In this document: one piece after another, positions 1 through 10,752 of the stretch | How positions within the stretch are numbered: the stretch's first letter is position 1 | Layout: every line of letters begins with the position of its first letter | Source: Methylacidiphilales bacterium | GTDB lineage: Bacteria; Verrucomicrobiota; Verrucomicrobiia; Methylacidiphilales; UBA1321 | Assembly (NCBI GenBank): GCA_021272165.1 | Contig: JAJSLK010000061.1 | Coordinates: 62,001-126,000, forward strand | Length of the DNA: 64,000 nt | Direction of reading: 5' to 3' | Translations under genes and position numbers: made by a program | Notes under the pieces: generated by a model | What the model was told of the DNA's origin: nothing | Databases searched by the model: none | The model's input: the letters and a program-made list of their open reading frames with translations, nothing else

Positions 1-1283
1 GCCAGCGCATCGGCGAGAAGGAAGATTATCAGGTGAAGACGGAATTCGGCGTGGCGGCGGCCCGCGGAACCGATTTTGTGACCGTGGCGATGCCGGCCCG
101 GACGGATGTATGGATTGCCCAGGGCACGGTGCAGTTGAGCCAGCCGGACGGAAAGCTGGTTGGCACGGTGAAATCGGACGGCGGCGGGCCATTGAAGATC
201 ATCCGTTTCCCGGTCATTGCCGATCCGCATCAGGCGATGTTGGCGAGCGCCGAAACGATGACGGCGGCGTTTAATTTCATTCCGATGGCAAACATCAAGA
301 TCAAGGCGTTGCGCGACCAGATGGCGCAGGGAGTAAAGCTGACGCCGACCGAGCAGAATTATCTGAGCCGGATCAAGAAAGTGCCGTGCCTGATTCATCT
401 GGTCCTGGTGCAACCTCCTCCTCCAGCGCCTGCCCCCGCTCCCCTGCCAGTTCCAGCCATGAAGACAGGTCCGGCTCCCGCCCCGGCGCCTGTTCCCGGT
501 GCGGCCGCTCCGGCTCCGATGCTGAAGCCCATCAATCTTCATCTGCGCGGTGATGGAAAGGTTGGGTTTGAGCGCAATACATTGAATCTGGATGAATTAA
601 AGCCCAAGCTGGCCGAGATCGCGCAGAAGACGCCCGACCGGCCGCTGACGATCAAGCCGGGCAAGAAAGCGACCCAGGAGCAGATCGACGCGCTGACGAA
701 GCTGTGCCAAGCCGCCGGATTCAAGTCGGTCACCGTCGCGCCGCAGCCGACACCCAAGCCCGCGACGCCAGCGGTTCCTGCGGCCAAAACGGCTGAGGCC
801 GCGGCCTTGGTTTCCACCCCGGCGGCTCCGACACCAGCACCTCCGCCCACCCCGACGTCGAAGCCTTTGCCGCCGGCGATGGAATTGCCGCTAAACCTCC
901 AGCTTCGACCAGACGGTAAAGTTGATTTCCAGAATGCGACGCTGAGCCTGGACGATCTGAAGATCAAGCTGGAGGAACTTTCAGTGATCAGCCCGGGGCA
1001 ATCGATTGTGGTGAATGGGAGTGAGAAGGTGTCGCACAAGGAGTTGAAGAAAGTCCTGGCCCTTTGCCGGGAGGCCAAGCTGAAGAATGTAACGGTGGCG
1101 AAGGCCACTCCGGCTCCGGCGGGATCGGTGCCGACACCAGCCGTGGCGGTGGCTCAGCCGACGACGGTGGCATCGAACCCAATACGGGCGAAGCCCTCGG
1201 CCGCCATGCATGTTTCTTCCGAAAGTCACGCGCCCGTTTATGGGGCGCCGCTCTCAACCGGCCCTGAAGATACCGTTCCCTGA
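1..1283 (+). CDS. FecR-like protein with two ExbD/TolR-like domains, 5' end missing
   Basis: The reading frame is open from base 3, so the gene begins upstream of the window; the GTG at 33 lies inside the domain and is not a start. The first residues read RIGEKEDYQVKTEFGVAAARG, the typical core of a FecR domain (periplasmic, usually sensing or binding). After a Pro/Ala-rich linker (about residues 130-170 counted from base 33) come two copies of a roughly 70-residue unit, each starting LNLxLRxDGKV and ending LCxxAxxKxVTVA. This resembles the periplasmic domain of ExbD/TolR, and the copies are separated by another Pro/Ala linker. No membrane segment is seen in the part present. The role is unknown; a periplasmic scaffold or peptidoglycan-associated sensor is inference. 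The domain assignments are by eye. Confidence 0.75.
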   Translation, partial: QRIGEKEDYQVKTEFGVAAARGTDFVTVAMPARTDVWIAQGTVQLSQPDGKLVGTVKSDGGGPLKIIRFPVIADPHQAMLASAETMTAAFNFIPMANIKIKALRDQMAQGVKLTPTEQNYLSRIKKVPCLIHLVLVQPPPPAPAPAPLPVPAMKTGPAPAPAPVPGAAAPAPMLKPINLHLRGDGKVGFERNTLNLDELKPKLAEIAQKTPDRPLTIKPGKKATQEQIDALTKLCQAAGFKSVTVAPQPTPKPATPAVPAAKTAEAAALVSTPAAPTPAPPPTPTSKPLPPAMELPLNLQLRPDGKVDFQNATLSLDDLKIKLEELSVISPGQSIVVNGSEKVSHKELKKVLALCREAKLKNVTVAKATPAPAGSVPTPAVAVAQPTTVASNPIRAKPSAAMHVSSESHAPVYGAPLSTGPEDTVP

Positions 1284-1310
1284 CGATTAGGGCCGCGCCT
1301 AAAGCCCGCT

Positions 1311-1841
1311 ATGATGGATCGAGCTCCTGCGCAAAATTCAAAAGGCAGGGCCATCCTCTCTTCTCCCTGGATACCTCTCGGTATCGCGACCGTTCTGGTC
1401 ATTTTCGGCATCATTCAATTAAGGCAGATTGTCAGTCTGAAAGCGCAGCTTTCAGAGGCTCGAAAAGAAGTTAACCGCCTGAATGAAAGCAATGCTCTGG
1501 ATGGACTGCGACTCTCAATATTACAGGCGCGCGATCCGGACCCGGCTTATGCCTCGGCCACGGTGCTGGTCGCATGGGATCCGCATCAGAATCGTGGGGT
1601 CCTGACGAGCCAAAACCCGTCCGCACCACCGGAGGGACAGAGTTACCATCTGTGGGTGCTGGATCCGACCGCGGCTGCGCCGATCAACACGGGGGCGATC
1701 ATACAAGCTAATGGATCGGTGCGGTTTGGAGCTGAGATGGTTAATTCGACTTCACCTGGTTTTGCCATTTCGCTGGAACCGGGGACAGGGCCAGCAACGA
1801 CGACGGGAACTGTTCTTTTTGCTATCTCGCCGGGGGAGTGA
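1311..1841 (+). CDS. RskA-like (anti-sigma-K C-terminal) membrane protein
   Basis: A 176-residue protein with one membrane segment near residues 24-42 (IPLGIATVLVIFGIIQL), a short coiled coil (about 45-65) and an extracytoplasmic domain. That domain contains VLVAWDP, a GQSYHLWVLDP stretch and FAISLEP, the pattern of the RskA anti-sigma-K C-terminal domain. RskA proteins normally carry an N-terminal zinc-binding anti-sigma domain that holds an ECF sigma factor; here the cytoplasmic part is only about 20 residues and has no such domain, and no sigma factor gene is adjacent. It follows the FecR-like gene by 27 bp and is followed by an FHA protein, so an envelope-sensing role is plausible but unproven. 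Confidence 0.7.
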   Translation: MMDRAPAQNSKGRAILSSPWIPLGIATVLVIFGIIQLRQIVSLKAQLSEARKEVNRLNESNALDGLRLSILQARDPDPAYASATVLVAWDPHQNRGVLTSQNPSAPPEGQSYHLWVLDPTAAAPINTGAIIQANGSVRFGAEMVNSTSPGFAISLEPGTGPATTTGTVLFAISPGE

Positions 1842-1868
1842 AGTGATACGGTAGAGAGAATTAGAGAC

Positions 1869-2801
1869 ATGGCTGAAGTAAAGAACATCTGTCTGGAAGC
1901 GCTCGAGCGCCGCTGTTCCAGTGGCGAGACGGGTCGTCTTGATTTGCGGCGCGGCCCGCATGAGGGCCAGATTTTCACGAAGGAACATTTTCTGATCCAC
2001 GCGCAACTGGCGGGGCTGGAGGGCATACCCGCGCTGTTTCGGATGTTCGACTGGGGCGACGCGGAGACGACATGGCAGAGCGGTGTGATGCCGGAGCGGG
2101 CGAGCCTGCACCTGACGATGTCTGCAGCCTCCGTGCTTTACGCGGAGCATTTGCAGGAGAAAGCCGAACTGGAGACGCGGGAAAAGGAACGGCTGGAACA
2201 GGCTTTCGGCACACCGGAATTCATGGCCGGGCAGGTAGGCGGAATCGAATCGGTTCTGAAATACTACACGATATCGCTCGAGTGCGCCGACCCGGAGATT
2301 TTGCCCGGGGGCTTTACTTTCGTCGACGCGAACAAGAGCAGCTATGTGATTGGCAGCTCAGATGAATGCGACGTGATCCTGCGTAATCCTTCGGTTGATC
2401 CGCTGCATTGCGGGCTGATTCTGGAAAAGGGCTCGGTGACAATTTGGGACCTTGGTGCGCAGTCGGGAGTCAAGCTCAACGGCTTTCCGGTGGCGCAAGA
2501 CACATTGAAGGTGGGCGATGTGATGACGCTGGGTTCGCTTGATCTTCATGTCCGCTTTCAATTAAGGCGGCCGACCATCAACCGGCCCAAACCGGTGGCG
2601 CCTGCCCCCGGGGCTACGCCGGCTACGACCATGCCCATGCCCAAACTGGGGCCGCCACCGAAGGAGCTGCCTAAAGGCGCGATCGCCTTCGACCGAATTT
2701 CAGGCAAACTCAAGGACACGGGCAAGGCGAAGCCCTTTTTGGCGAAATTGGGTTCACTATTTGGCGGCGGGAGCAAAGATCGCCATAAACCCCGGAAATA
2801 G
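1869..2801 (+). CDS. FHA-domain protein with N-terminal DUF4388-like region
   Basis: 310 residues. The N-terminal ~110 residues (GRLDLRRGPHEGQIF, GIPALFRMFDW) resemble the DUF4388/PATAN-like domain of signalling proteins. Residues about 155-235 form an FHA domain, with YVIGSSDECDVILRNPSVDPLH for the phosphothreonine-binding loop (Gly-Ser-Ser, then Ser/His) and a following G(V)KLNG strand. The C-terminal ~75 residues are Pro/Lys-rich and low in complexity. FHA domains bind phosphothreonine peptides, so this is probably a cytoplasmic adaptor. It begins 27 bp after the RskA-like gene and is followed by a receiver protein, suggesting one signalling cluster. No kinase is present in the window. Confidence 0.8.
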   Translation: MAEVKNICLEALERRCSSGETGRLDLRRGPHEGQIFTKEHFLIHAQLAGLEGIPALFRMFDWGDAETTWQSGVMPERASLHLTMSAASVLYAEHLQEKAELETREKERLEQAFGTPEFMAGQVGGIESVLKYYTISLECADPEILPGGFTFVDANKSSYVIGSSDECDVILRNPSVDPLHCGLILEKGSVTIWDLGAQSGVKLNGFPVAQDTLKVGDVMTLGSLDLHVRFQLRRPTINRPKPVAPAPGATPATTMPMPKLGPPPKELPKGAIAFDRISGKLKDTGKAKPFLAKLGSLFGGGSKDRHKPRK

Positions 2802-2879
2802 AAGTCGACTCGCAACGCTGTCTTGTCCTATTAGAAGAGAACTCCTAGGGTTTTTTCCAGCCTCCGGCCCCATCCAGCG

Positions 2880-3770
2880 ATGCATATTCTCCTGATCGAC
2901 GACAGTTCCTCCACGCGCAGCCTCTTGCGGACCTTGATCAATTCCGGGCAGTCGGTTCGGCATGAAATCAGCGAGGCGGCCAGCGGCGAGGAATCGCTGC
3001 AAAAAGTCGCCTCGGGCGAGATCAATCTGCCCGACCTGATCATCATGGACATCAACATGGGGGGAATGAGCGGCTACGAATTGTGCCGGGAATTCCGGGC
3101 TCAGTATGGCAATGGCTCGGACATGATTCCCTACATCATCATCGTCACGGCCAACGAGGGCGTCGACGTGATCAACCAGGCGCTCGAATCGGGCGCGAAC
3201 GATTACATGCCGAAACCGGTGAACGTGAAGGTGCTCCAGGTCCGGCTGCGTGTTGCGGAACGGCTCCTGGCCCTGGCTCATGCCGGTGGAAACGCCAACG
3301 CGGCACAGGCGGCGGCCAATCCGGCCATTGCAGCTGCCCCCGGCGATGAATTATGGGTTCCGCCCGGCACACCGGCGCCGGAGCCCCAAATTGTCGAGGT
3401 TCAGGTGCCCATCGGCGATCCACGGCACCTGCAAATCGGTGCTGCCATTGAGCTGGCCGATGCGCCGATTGTTTTGATCGATGCGAGCGGCGAGGAACCC
3501 GGTTTTCAGATCCTCTATGCAAATTACGCCTTTTCTTCCACGACGCAGTTTGATCAGCAGCAGTTGCTGGGGCGGTCGCTGGCGGAACTGGAAGCCTGGA
3601 CGCCCGAGTTCCTGAAGATGGTGCTGAGTTTTGTCGGGCGCGATTCGATCCTGTCGCATGTTCCACTCTGGAGCCATACCCGGCAATCGGTGCCGGTGCA
3701 CCTGAGTTTCTACCCGGTCCATGCCGAGGACGAATCGCAGCGGCATTACCTGATCATTCATCATTTTTAA
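2880..3770 (+). CDS. Response regulator with C-terminal PAS-like domain
   Basis: 296 residues. Residues 1-125 are a CheY-type receiver: the acidic pair D7-D8, phospho-acceptor D57 (in LIIMDINM), a Thr in IIIVTANE and the conserved Lys in YMPKPV. An Ala/Pro-rich linker follows. Residues about 190-296 look like a PAS domain (APIVLID, FQILYANYAF, LLGRSLAEL, VPVHLSFYPV). There is no DNA-binding output domain, so it likely acts through protein contacts or ligand sensing. A cognate kinase is not adjacent; the hybrid kinase at 14.4 kb is the nearest candidate. The ATG at 2880 gives a complete receiver beginning MHILLIDD. Confidence 0.88.
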   Translation: MHILLIDDSSSTRSLLRTLINSGQSVRHEISEAASGEESLQKVASGEINLPDLIIMDINMGGMSGYELCREFRAQYGNGSDMIPYIIIVTANEGVDVINQALESGANDYMPKPVNVKVLQVRLRVAERLLALAHAGGNANAAQAAANPAIAAAPGDELWVPPGTPAPEPQIVEVQVPIGDPRHLQIGAAIELADAPIVLIDASGEEPGFQILYANYAFSSTTQFDQQQLLGRSLAELEAWTPEFLKMVLSFVGRDSILSHVPLWSHTRQSVPVHLSFYPVHAEDESQRHYLIIHHF

Positions 3771-3800
3771 CCAAGATCGCCGGCATCTGGGCCCAACTTC

Positions 3801-4954
3801 GTGCGCATCGTCGTCACCGGTCTTCTTGGCCAATACGCCTTCGGCGGGGTGACGTGGGATTACATCCAGTACCTGATCGGGTTCCGGAGCCTGGGCCATG
3901 ACGTGTGGTATCTGGAGGATTCGGGCGCATGGCCCTACGATCCGGTAGGGCAGACGGTGAGCGAGGATTGCACCTACAACGTGAATTATCTCGCCGGGAT
4001 GATGAGTGAATTCGGCTTCGGCGACCGGTGGATTTATCGCAACGGGGCCGACGGCAAATTTCACGGGGCAGGTGAGACGGCAGCGCGCGATCTGATCAGG
4101 AACGGCGATCTGCTGGTGAACGTGTCGAGCGCCGGCTGGCTGCGCGATTACGATTTTGGTGTGAAGCACCAGATGTTCATCGACGGTGATCCGATGTTCT
4201 GCCAAGTGGGGCTGCTCGATCCGAAGAATGCCGATTACGCGGCGCGGGTGCGGGCGCATGACAGCCACTTCACCTTCGGGCTGAATGTGGGCAAGCCGGG
4301 CTGCCTGGCACCGGACACGGGTATTCGCTGGAAGAAAACGGTGCAGCCCATCGCGCTTGATTGTTGGCCGATGCAGGACGACGCGGTGCCGGACCGGTTT
4401 ACCACGGTGATGAACTGGGCGAGCTATGCGCCGATTGAATGGGCGGGAAAACTTTACGGCCAGAAGGATCTGGAGTTCGAAAAGTTCAAGCAACTGCCGC
4501 AGCGGACGCCGCAACGGCTGGAAATGGCAATGGGACAGGGGATTGGTTCACGGCGGCCGACGGAAGAGTTGCGCGCGCTCGGTTGGACAATTTTGGAGGC
4601 GGGCGAGGTGCTGCCCGATCACCGGAGCTATCACGAATTTCTGCGCACGTCGAAAGCCGAGTGGAGCGTGGCGAAGAATGGCTACGTGCAGGGGCGCACG
4701 GGCTGGTTCAGTTGCCGCACGGCCTGTTATCTGGCGCTGGGCCGTCCCGCCGTGGTGCAGGAGACGGGCTGGAGCGAGACGATTCCGGCGGGCGACGGGC
4801 TACTGGCGTTTTCGACTCTGGAGGAGGCGGTCGAGGCGATCGCGGACATTAACGATCACTACGCGGAGCACCAGGCCGCGGCACGGGCGCTGGCCGAGCA
4901 ATTCTTCGACGCAAAAAAGGTCTGCGCCGATTTGCTAGAGCAGGCGGAGTTGAT

Positions 4955-4958
<4 letters not shown>
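3801..4958 (+). CDS. Glycosyltransferase-like protein
   Basis: 385 residues from a GTG start ([16 protein letters not shown]). The N-terminal half has a Rossmann-like opening with a Gly-rich loop and [14 protein letters not shown], typical of GT-B enzymes that mention a donor site poorly. The C-terminal half has [23 protein letters not shown] and [15 protein letters not shown], the usual GT-B pattern of a late Glu and a sugar-nucleotide-binding helix. Similar proteins are commonly annotated only as hypothetical or glycosyltransferase in PVC bacteria. Substrate unknown. Its stop codon overlaps the stop of convergent purL by three bases, so neither gene has a separate terminator. Confidence 0.65.
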
Positions 4959-7210
<2,252 letters not shown>

Positions 7211-7219
7211 GGGCGAGAA

Positions 7220-7246
7220 AAATTTAGACGGAGTTAACGGAATTGC
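7220..7246. repeat. Repeat family D, divergent copy
   Basis: The stretch GACGGAGTTAACGGAATT between purL and the ORF6N gene matches the core of repeat D found four more times at 43.1-50.9 kb. It is the only copy noticed outside the phage-like region. The match is short, so this copy is less certain than the others. Confidence 0.45.
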
Positions 7247-7267
7247 GAAAATCCTTTTGGAAGAAAG

Positions 7268-7831
7268 TTAACGCCGCGACGGCCGCGCGAAACCGTAACG
7301 CGGCGATCTTTCGCGAAAGCCGATTTGCGGCTTGGGCGGATCGGGCGGCGGTTGAAGCAAGGGTAGCAGTTTCTGGTAAATCTCGCGGAGGGAGGCGTTA
7401 TGTTGAAGCAAGGTTTTGTCAATCTCGGCCAGCTTTTTCAGGATCGTTTTGTTGGCGGCGATGGTTTCGCGTTGCTGGATGAAGGCACGGACAACGTAGA
7501 CACTCATGGCCACCGCCTGTGCGCTGTTCAAAACATTTGCGGCCATGATCGCACCGTGCTCAGTAAAGGCATAAGGGCGGTATTTGATATTCTCCCCTTT
7601 CTTCAAGGTCGCAAATTGCGACCTTGAAGAAATAAGTGTATCAACTTCATCCGCAGTTAGTTGAAACATGAAATCGGAGGGAAATCGCTGCGGATTGCGT
7701 CTTACCTGTTCATTGAGCCGCTTGGTTTGTACGCCATATAGCTTCGCCAGATCAGAAGCCAGGATCACCCGTTGACCACGAATGCTCTGGATGAGGGAAT
7801 GGATGTCTTGCGTGGAAAGGGAGTCGCTCAT
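7268..7831 (-). CDS. ORF6N-domain protein inserted in the purine operon
   Basis: 187 residues beginning MSDSLSTQDIHSLIQ. Residues about 15-100 match the ORF6N domain (RGQRVILASDLAKLYGV, LNEQVRRNPQRFPSDFMFQLT, YAFTEHGAIMAANVL), a DNA-binding domain found in phage antirepressors and in stand-alone bacterial genes. The C-terminal part is a coiled coil (QQRETIAANKTILKKLAEID) ending in a basic, Pro-rich tail. The start is chosen one base after the purQ stop (TGA C ATG), which implies translational coupling; a longer in-frame extension would overlap purQ. Its place between purQ and purL is not explained by purine synthesis; recent acquisition or a regulatory role are both possible. Confidence 0.85.
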   Translation of the reverse strand: MSDSLSTQDIHSLIQSIRGQRVILASDLAKLYGVQTKRLNEQVRRNPQRFPSDFMFQLTADEVDTLISSRSQFATLKKGENIKYRPYAFTEHGAIMAANVLNSAQAVAMSVYVVRAFIQQRETIAANKTILKKLAEIDKTLLQHNASLREIYQKLLPLLQPPPDPPKPQIGFRERSPRYGFARPSRR

Positions 7832-7832
7832 G

Positions 7833-8543
7833 TCATGCCGCCTTGGCTGTTGATTGAGCCTGGCTGGCCAGAATGGAGGCGAAGAGGCCGAGGCCGTCAT
7901 CGCTGCCGAGGATTTTTTCCGACGCGCGTTCGGGGTGGGGCATGAGGCCGAGGACATTGCCGGCGCGGTTCATAATGCCCGCGATGTGGCGCTGGGAGCC
8001 GTTCGGGTTCGATTCGGGTGTGGTGCGACCCTGAAAATCGCTGTAGGTGAAGAGGACCTGCTTGTTGAGGAAAAGCGACTCGAGCGTTTCGTCATCGGCG
8101 ACGTAATGGCCCTCGCCGTGGGCGATGGGGAGGCGCAATACCTGGCCGGTGAGATATTCACTGGTGAAACGGCTGGCGGGATGTTCCACGCGCACTGGGA
8201 TCGTTTCGCAGCGGAAATGAAGGCTGGTATTGCGCACCAGGACACCGGGCAGCAGACCCGACTCGCAAAGGATCTGGAAGCCGTTGCAGATGCCGAGGAC
8301 GGTCTTGCCCTGCGCGGCGGTTTCCTTCACGGCGGACATGACGGGAGAAAAACGGGCGATGGCACCGCAGCGAAGATAGTCGCCATAGGAGAAGCCGCCC
8401 GGCACCACGACCGCATCGGCGCCGGAGAGGGAGGTATCCTTATGCCAGACGTAATCGACTTCCTGCGCCAGGACGTTTTTCAGGACGTGGTAGACATCCT
8501 GATCGCAATTGGAACCGGGGAACTGGATGACCGCCCAACGCAT
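7833..8543 (-). CDS. purQ: Phosphoribosylformylglycinamidine synthase glutaminase PurQ
   Basis: 236 residues. It hydrolyses glutamine and passes ammonia to PurL. The class I glutamine amidotransferase features are present: the nucleophile C86 in TVLGICNGFQIL, the oxyanion segment VVPGGFSYGDYLRCGAIA, and the His/Glu pair in LMPHPERA near the C terminus. The start MRWAVIQFPGSNCD is the canonical PurQ start. It lies 2 bp after purS and 1 bp before the ORF6N gene, so the cluster is probably one transcript. Confidence 0.97.
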   Translation of the reverse strand: MRWAVIQFPGSNCDQDVYHVLKNVLAQEVDYVWHKDTSLSGADAVVVPGGFSYGDYLRCGAIARFSPVMSAVKETAAQGKTVLGICNGFQILCESGLLPGVLVRNTSLHFRCETIPVRVEHPASRFTSEYLTGQVLRLPIAHGEGHYVADDETLESLFLNKQVLFTYSDFQGRTTPESNPNGSQRHIAGIMNRAGNVLGLMPHPERASEKILGSDDGLGLFASILASQAQSTAKAA

Positions 8544-8545
8544 AG

Positions 8546-8848
8546 TCAGGCCTTCTTCTTTCCCTTTTTTGCCGCTGCCGGCTTGACCTGGGCCAGGGCT
8601 TCGGCGGCGGCAAGTGTCAGCACGTAGTCCTCAATGACCGGGTTGGAGAGGAGGTCCTTGCAGATGGTTTCAAGCTGGGTGCGGGCCGCCGTGACATCGT
8701 CGCCGTCGAGTTCCAGCTCGATGCATTTGCCGACGTGGGCCTGTTTGACGGTGGAGACGCCGAGGTGCTGGATGGCGCGGCAGACGGCGTCACCCTGGGG
8801 ATCGAAAATGCTGGCGCGGGGCCGGACGATGACTTGGGCTCGAATCAT
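8546..8848 (-). CDS. purS: Phosphoribosylformylglycinamidine synthase subunit PurS
   Basis: 100 residues, slightly longer than the usual ~80 because of a Lys/Ala-rich tail (residues 88-100). It is the small bridging subunit of the PurSQL complex. IFDPQGDAVCRAIQHLGV and VRVGKxIELEL-type strands (here AHVGKCIELELDG) are typical. It is the first gene of the purine cluster. Its promoter must lie in the 151 bp shared with the divergent RDD gene; I do not recognise a purine riboswitch there. Confidence 0.92.
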   Translation of the reverse strand: MIRAQVIVRPRASIFDPQGDAVCRAIQHLGVSTVKQAHVGKCIELELDGDDVTAARTQLETICKDLLSNPVIEDYVLTLAAAEALAQVKPAAAKKGKKKA

Positions 8849-8999
8849 GATTCCTTTCTATCGCCTTTTGCCGGGGTTGGGGAACTTTTTTTGACCCGGG
8901 AGAAGGGATTTTAGAAAGGAGGCGCCTGTCCCAGAGAGTTTCATTTTCTCCAAGAAAGTCTCCCTGTTGGAGTTGGCGTGAATCTGATAGAACCGTGTC

Positions 9000-9686
9000 A
9001 TGCTGCCGGAAAATCGTGTCTTTTGGATCCGCGGGGATGACGACAAGGAATATGGGCCCGTTGGGTTGGAGGAATTGCGGGAATGGGTAGTGGAAAACCG
9101 GGCGGGCATCGGTACCGTCGTGCGGCTGGATGAACCGGACGCGACGTGGCAGCCATGGCAGAGCTATCCCGAGCTGGTGGCGCTATTGGCTGAAGTGCGT
9201 GTGACCGAACCATTGTCCGGGACGCTGGTGATCGCTCCCATCTTCCGGCGCATCCTGGCTTTTATCCTCGATATGGTTTTTAGCAGTCTGTGGGCGACGC
9301 CTATTCTCATCGTTATGGCGCTTTATTTCATCCCGGACTGGTGCATTCAGTTTGGGATCGCGGTGGGGCTGCCGGACCCGGTGCCACCGCCAAATTTGCC
9401 GCAACACGCGGAACTGGCAGGCGCTCTCATTTCGGATCTCGTGCTCGTCCTTTATTTCACGGGATTTCACGCGGCGCATGGCCGAACGCCGGGCAAGTCA
9501 ATGCTGCGGATTCGGGTAGTGGATAAGGGGGGGCAGAGCATTTCGTTGGGGCATGCCCTGCTGCGGGCGCTGCTGGTCATCATTTCGATCAGCGCCTATG
9601 GGATTCCGCTTCTTTATGCATTCTTCAATCCGCAGCGGCGCACCTTTCATGACGTGGCGACCGGTACCTATGTAGTCGAAGTATGA
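9000..9686 (+). CDS. GYF_2/RDD-domain membrane protein
   Basis: 228 residues. Residues 1-65 form a GYF_2-type domain (FWIRGDDDKEYGPVGLEELREWV), common at the N terminus of PVC membrane proteins. Residues about 78-228 form an RDD domain (IFRRILAFILDMVFSSL with the Arg-Asp pair, then HGRTPGKSMLRIRVVDKGG) with three or four membrane segments. RDD proteins are poorly defined; some act as ion antiporters. The stop overlaps the nadD start in an ATGA arrangement, so the two are translationally coupled, though no functional link is known. Confidence 0.87.
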   Translation: MLPENRVFWIRGDDDKEYGPVGLEELREWVVENRAGIGTVVRLDEPDATWQPWQSYPELVALLAEVRVTEPLSGTLVIAPIFRRILAFILDMVFSSLWATPILIVMALYFIPDWCIQFGIAVGLPDPVPPPNLPQHAELAGALISDLVLVLYFTGFHAAHGRTPGKSMLRIRVVDKGGQSISLGHALLRALLVIISISAYGIPLLYAFFNPQRRTFHDVATGTYVVEV

Positions 9687-10294
9687 AAAAAACGGACAAG
9701 ATATCCGCGAAGTCGCCGCGACTGCGGCTGGCGATCTACGGCGGGACGTTTGATCCGGTTCATCACGGACATCTGCTGCTGGCCCGCGACGCGCTGGAGC
9801 AACTGAAGCTGGACGCAGTCCTTTTCATGCCGTGCGTTCGATCGCCGTTTAAAGCGCAGAGGCCGCGGATCAGCGACGCGCATCGCGTGGCGATGCTGCG
9901 GCTGGCGCTGAAAGGAAATTCACGCTTCTGGCTGAGTCGTTGCGAACTGGACCGGCCGCCGCCTTCCTATGCCTATGACACGGCCATGGAAATCCGGGAG
10001 GCATTCCCGCGCGCGGAACTTTTCTGGCTGGTCGGAGGGGATCAGTCGGCGGAATTGCGTCAGTGGCATCGGGCGAAGGAACTGGCCCGGCTGGTGAAGT
10101 TTGTGCTGCTGCCGCGCGGAGCGGCGCCGGAGGGAAGGGTGTCGCGTACGGTTCTGAGCTTGCCGCAACCCCGGCGGATCGATATATCTGCCACAGAAAT
10201 TCGCCACCGCGTGAAATCCCGCCTGCCGATCGATCTTCTCGTCCCCGCCCCGGTCGCCGCCTACATCCAGCGCCACGGCCTTTATCTCGTTTAG
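9683..10294 (+). CDS. nadD: Nicotinate-nucleotide adenylyltransferase
   Basis: 203 residues. It adenylates nicotinate mononucleotide to deamido-NAD in NAD synthesis. The nucleotidyltransferase motif GGTFDPVHHGHL is at about residues 19-30 and the second motif ISATEIRHRV near the C terminus. The N-terminal extension of about 13 Lys/Ser-rich residues is the only unusual part. It is followed after 9 bp by rsfS, the common nadD-rsfS pairing in bacteria. Confidence 0.95.
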   Translation: MKKTDKISAKSPRLRLAIYGGTFDPVHHGHLLLARDALEQLKLDAVLFMPCVRSPFKAQRPRISDAHRVAMLRLALKGNSRFWLSRCELDRPPPSYAYDTAMEIREAFPRAELFWLVGGDQSAELRQWHRAKELARLVKFVLLPRGAAPEGRVSRTVLSLPQPRRIDISATEIRHRVKSRLPIDLLVPAPVAAYIQRHGLYLV

Positions 10295-10303
10295 AATCCT
10301 CTC

Positions 10304-10681
10304 ATGCCTGAAACCTCATCTGCATCGCCGACCGGGCTCGAACTGGCGCGCCGGTGCGTGCAATTTGCGCAGGACAAGAAGGCGCTGGAGCCGGTGATTC
10401 TGGATCTCCGGTCCATTTCGACCATTTGCGATTATCTCGTCATTTGTTCGGCCCAGTCGGAGCCGCAGATCAAGGCGATCGTCAACGGCATTGAAAAGGA
10501 ATTGAAGGATGTATTCGGACTCAAACCGCTGGCCGTCGATGGATTCCCGGCGAGCCAGTGGGTGGTGATCGATTACGGCGAGGTGATGGTGCATATTTTC
10601 CACGAACAAAGGCGGGGCTTTTACGCCTTGGAGGATCTTTGGAGCGACGCGCCGCAGATCAACGTGCTTCAGACCACTTAG
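10304..10681 (+). CDS. rsfS: Ribosomal silencing factor RsfS
   Basis: 125 residues, usual length. RsfS binds ribosomal protein uL14 and blocks subunit joining in starved cells. The family signatures are clear: LDLRSISTICDYLVICSAQSEPQIKAI and WVVIDYGEVMVHIFHEQRRGFYALEDLW. It is downstream of nadD as in many genomes, and is probably cotranscribed with it. Confidence 0.95.
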   Translation: MPETSSASPTGLELARRCVQFAQDKKALEPVILDLRSISTICDYLVICSAQSEPQIKAIVNGIEKELKDVFGLKPLAVDGFPASQWVVIDYGEVMVHIFHEQRRGFYALEDLWSDAPQINVLQTT

Positions 10682-10752
10682 GGGTTGGGACATATCGCCC
10701 GAGTTTTTTCTTTTTGAAAGCGTCTCGGTCTGGCAAAAACATCGGTTCTGCC

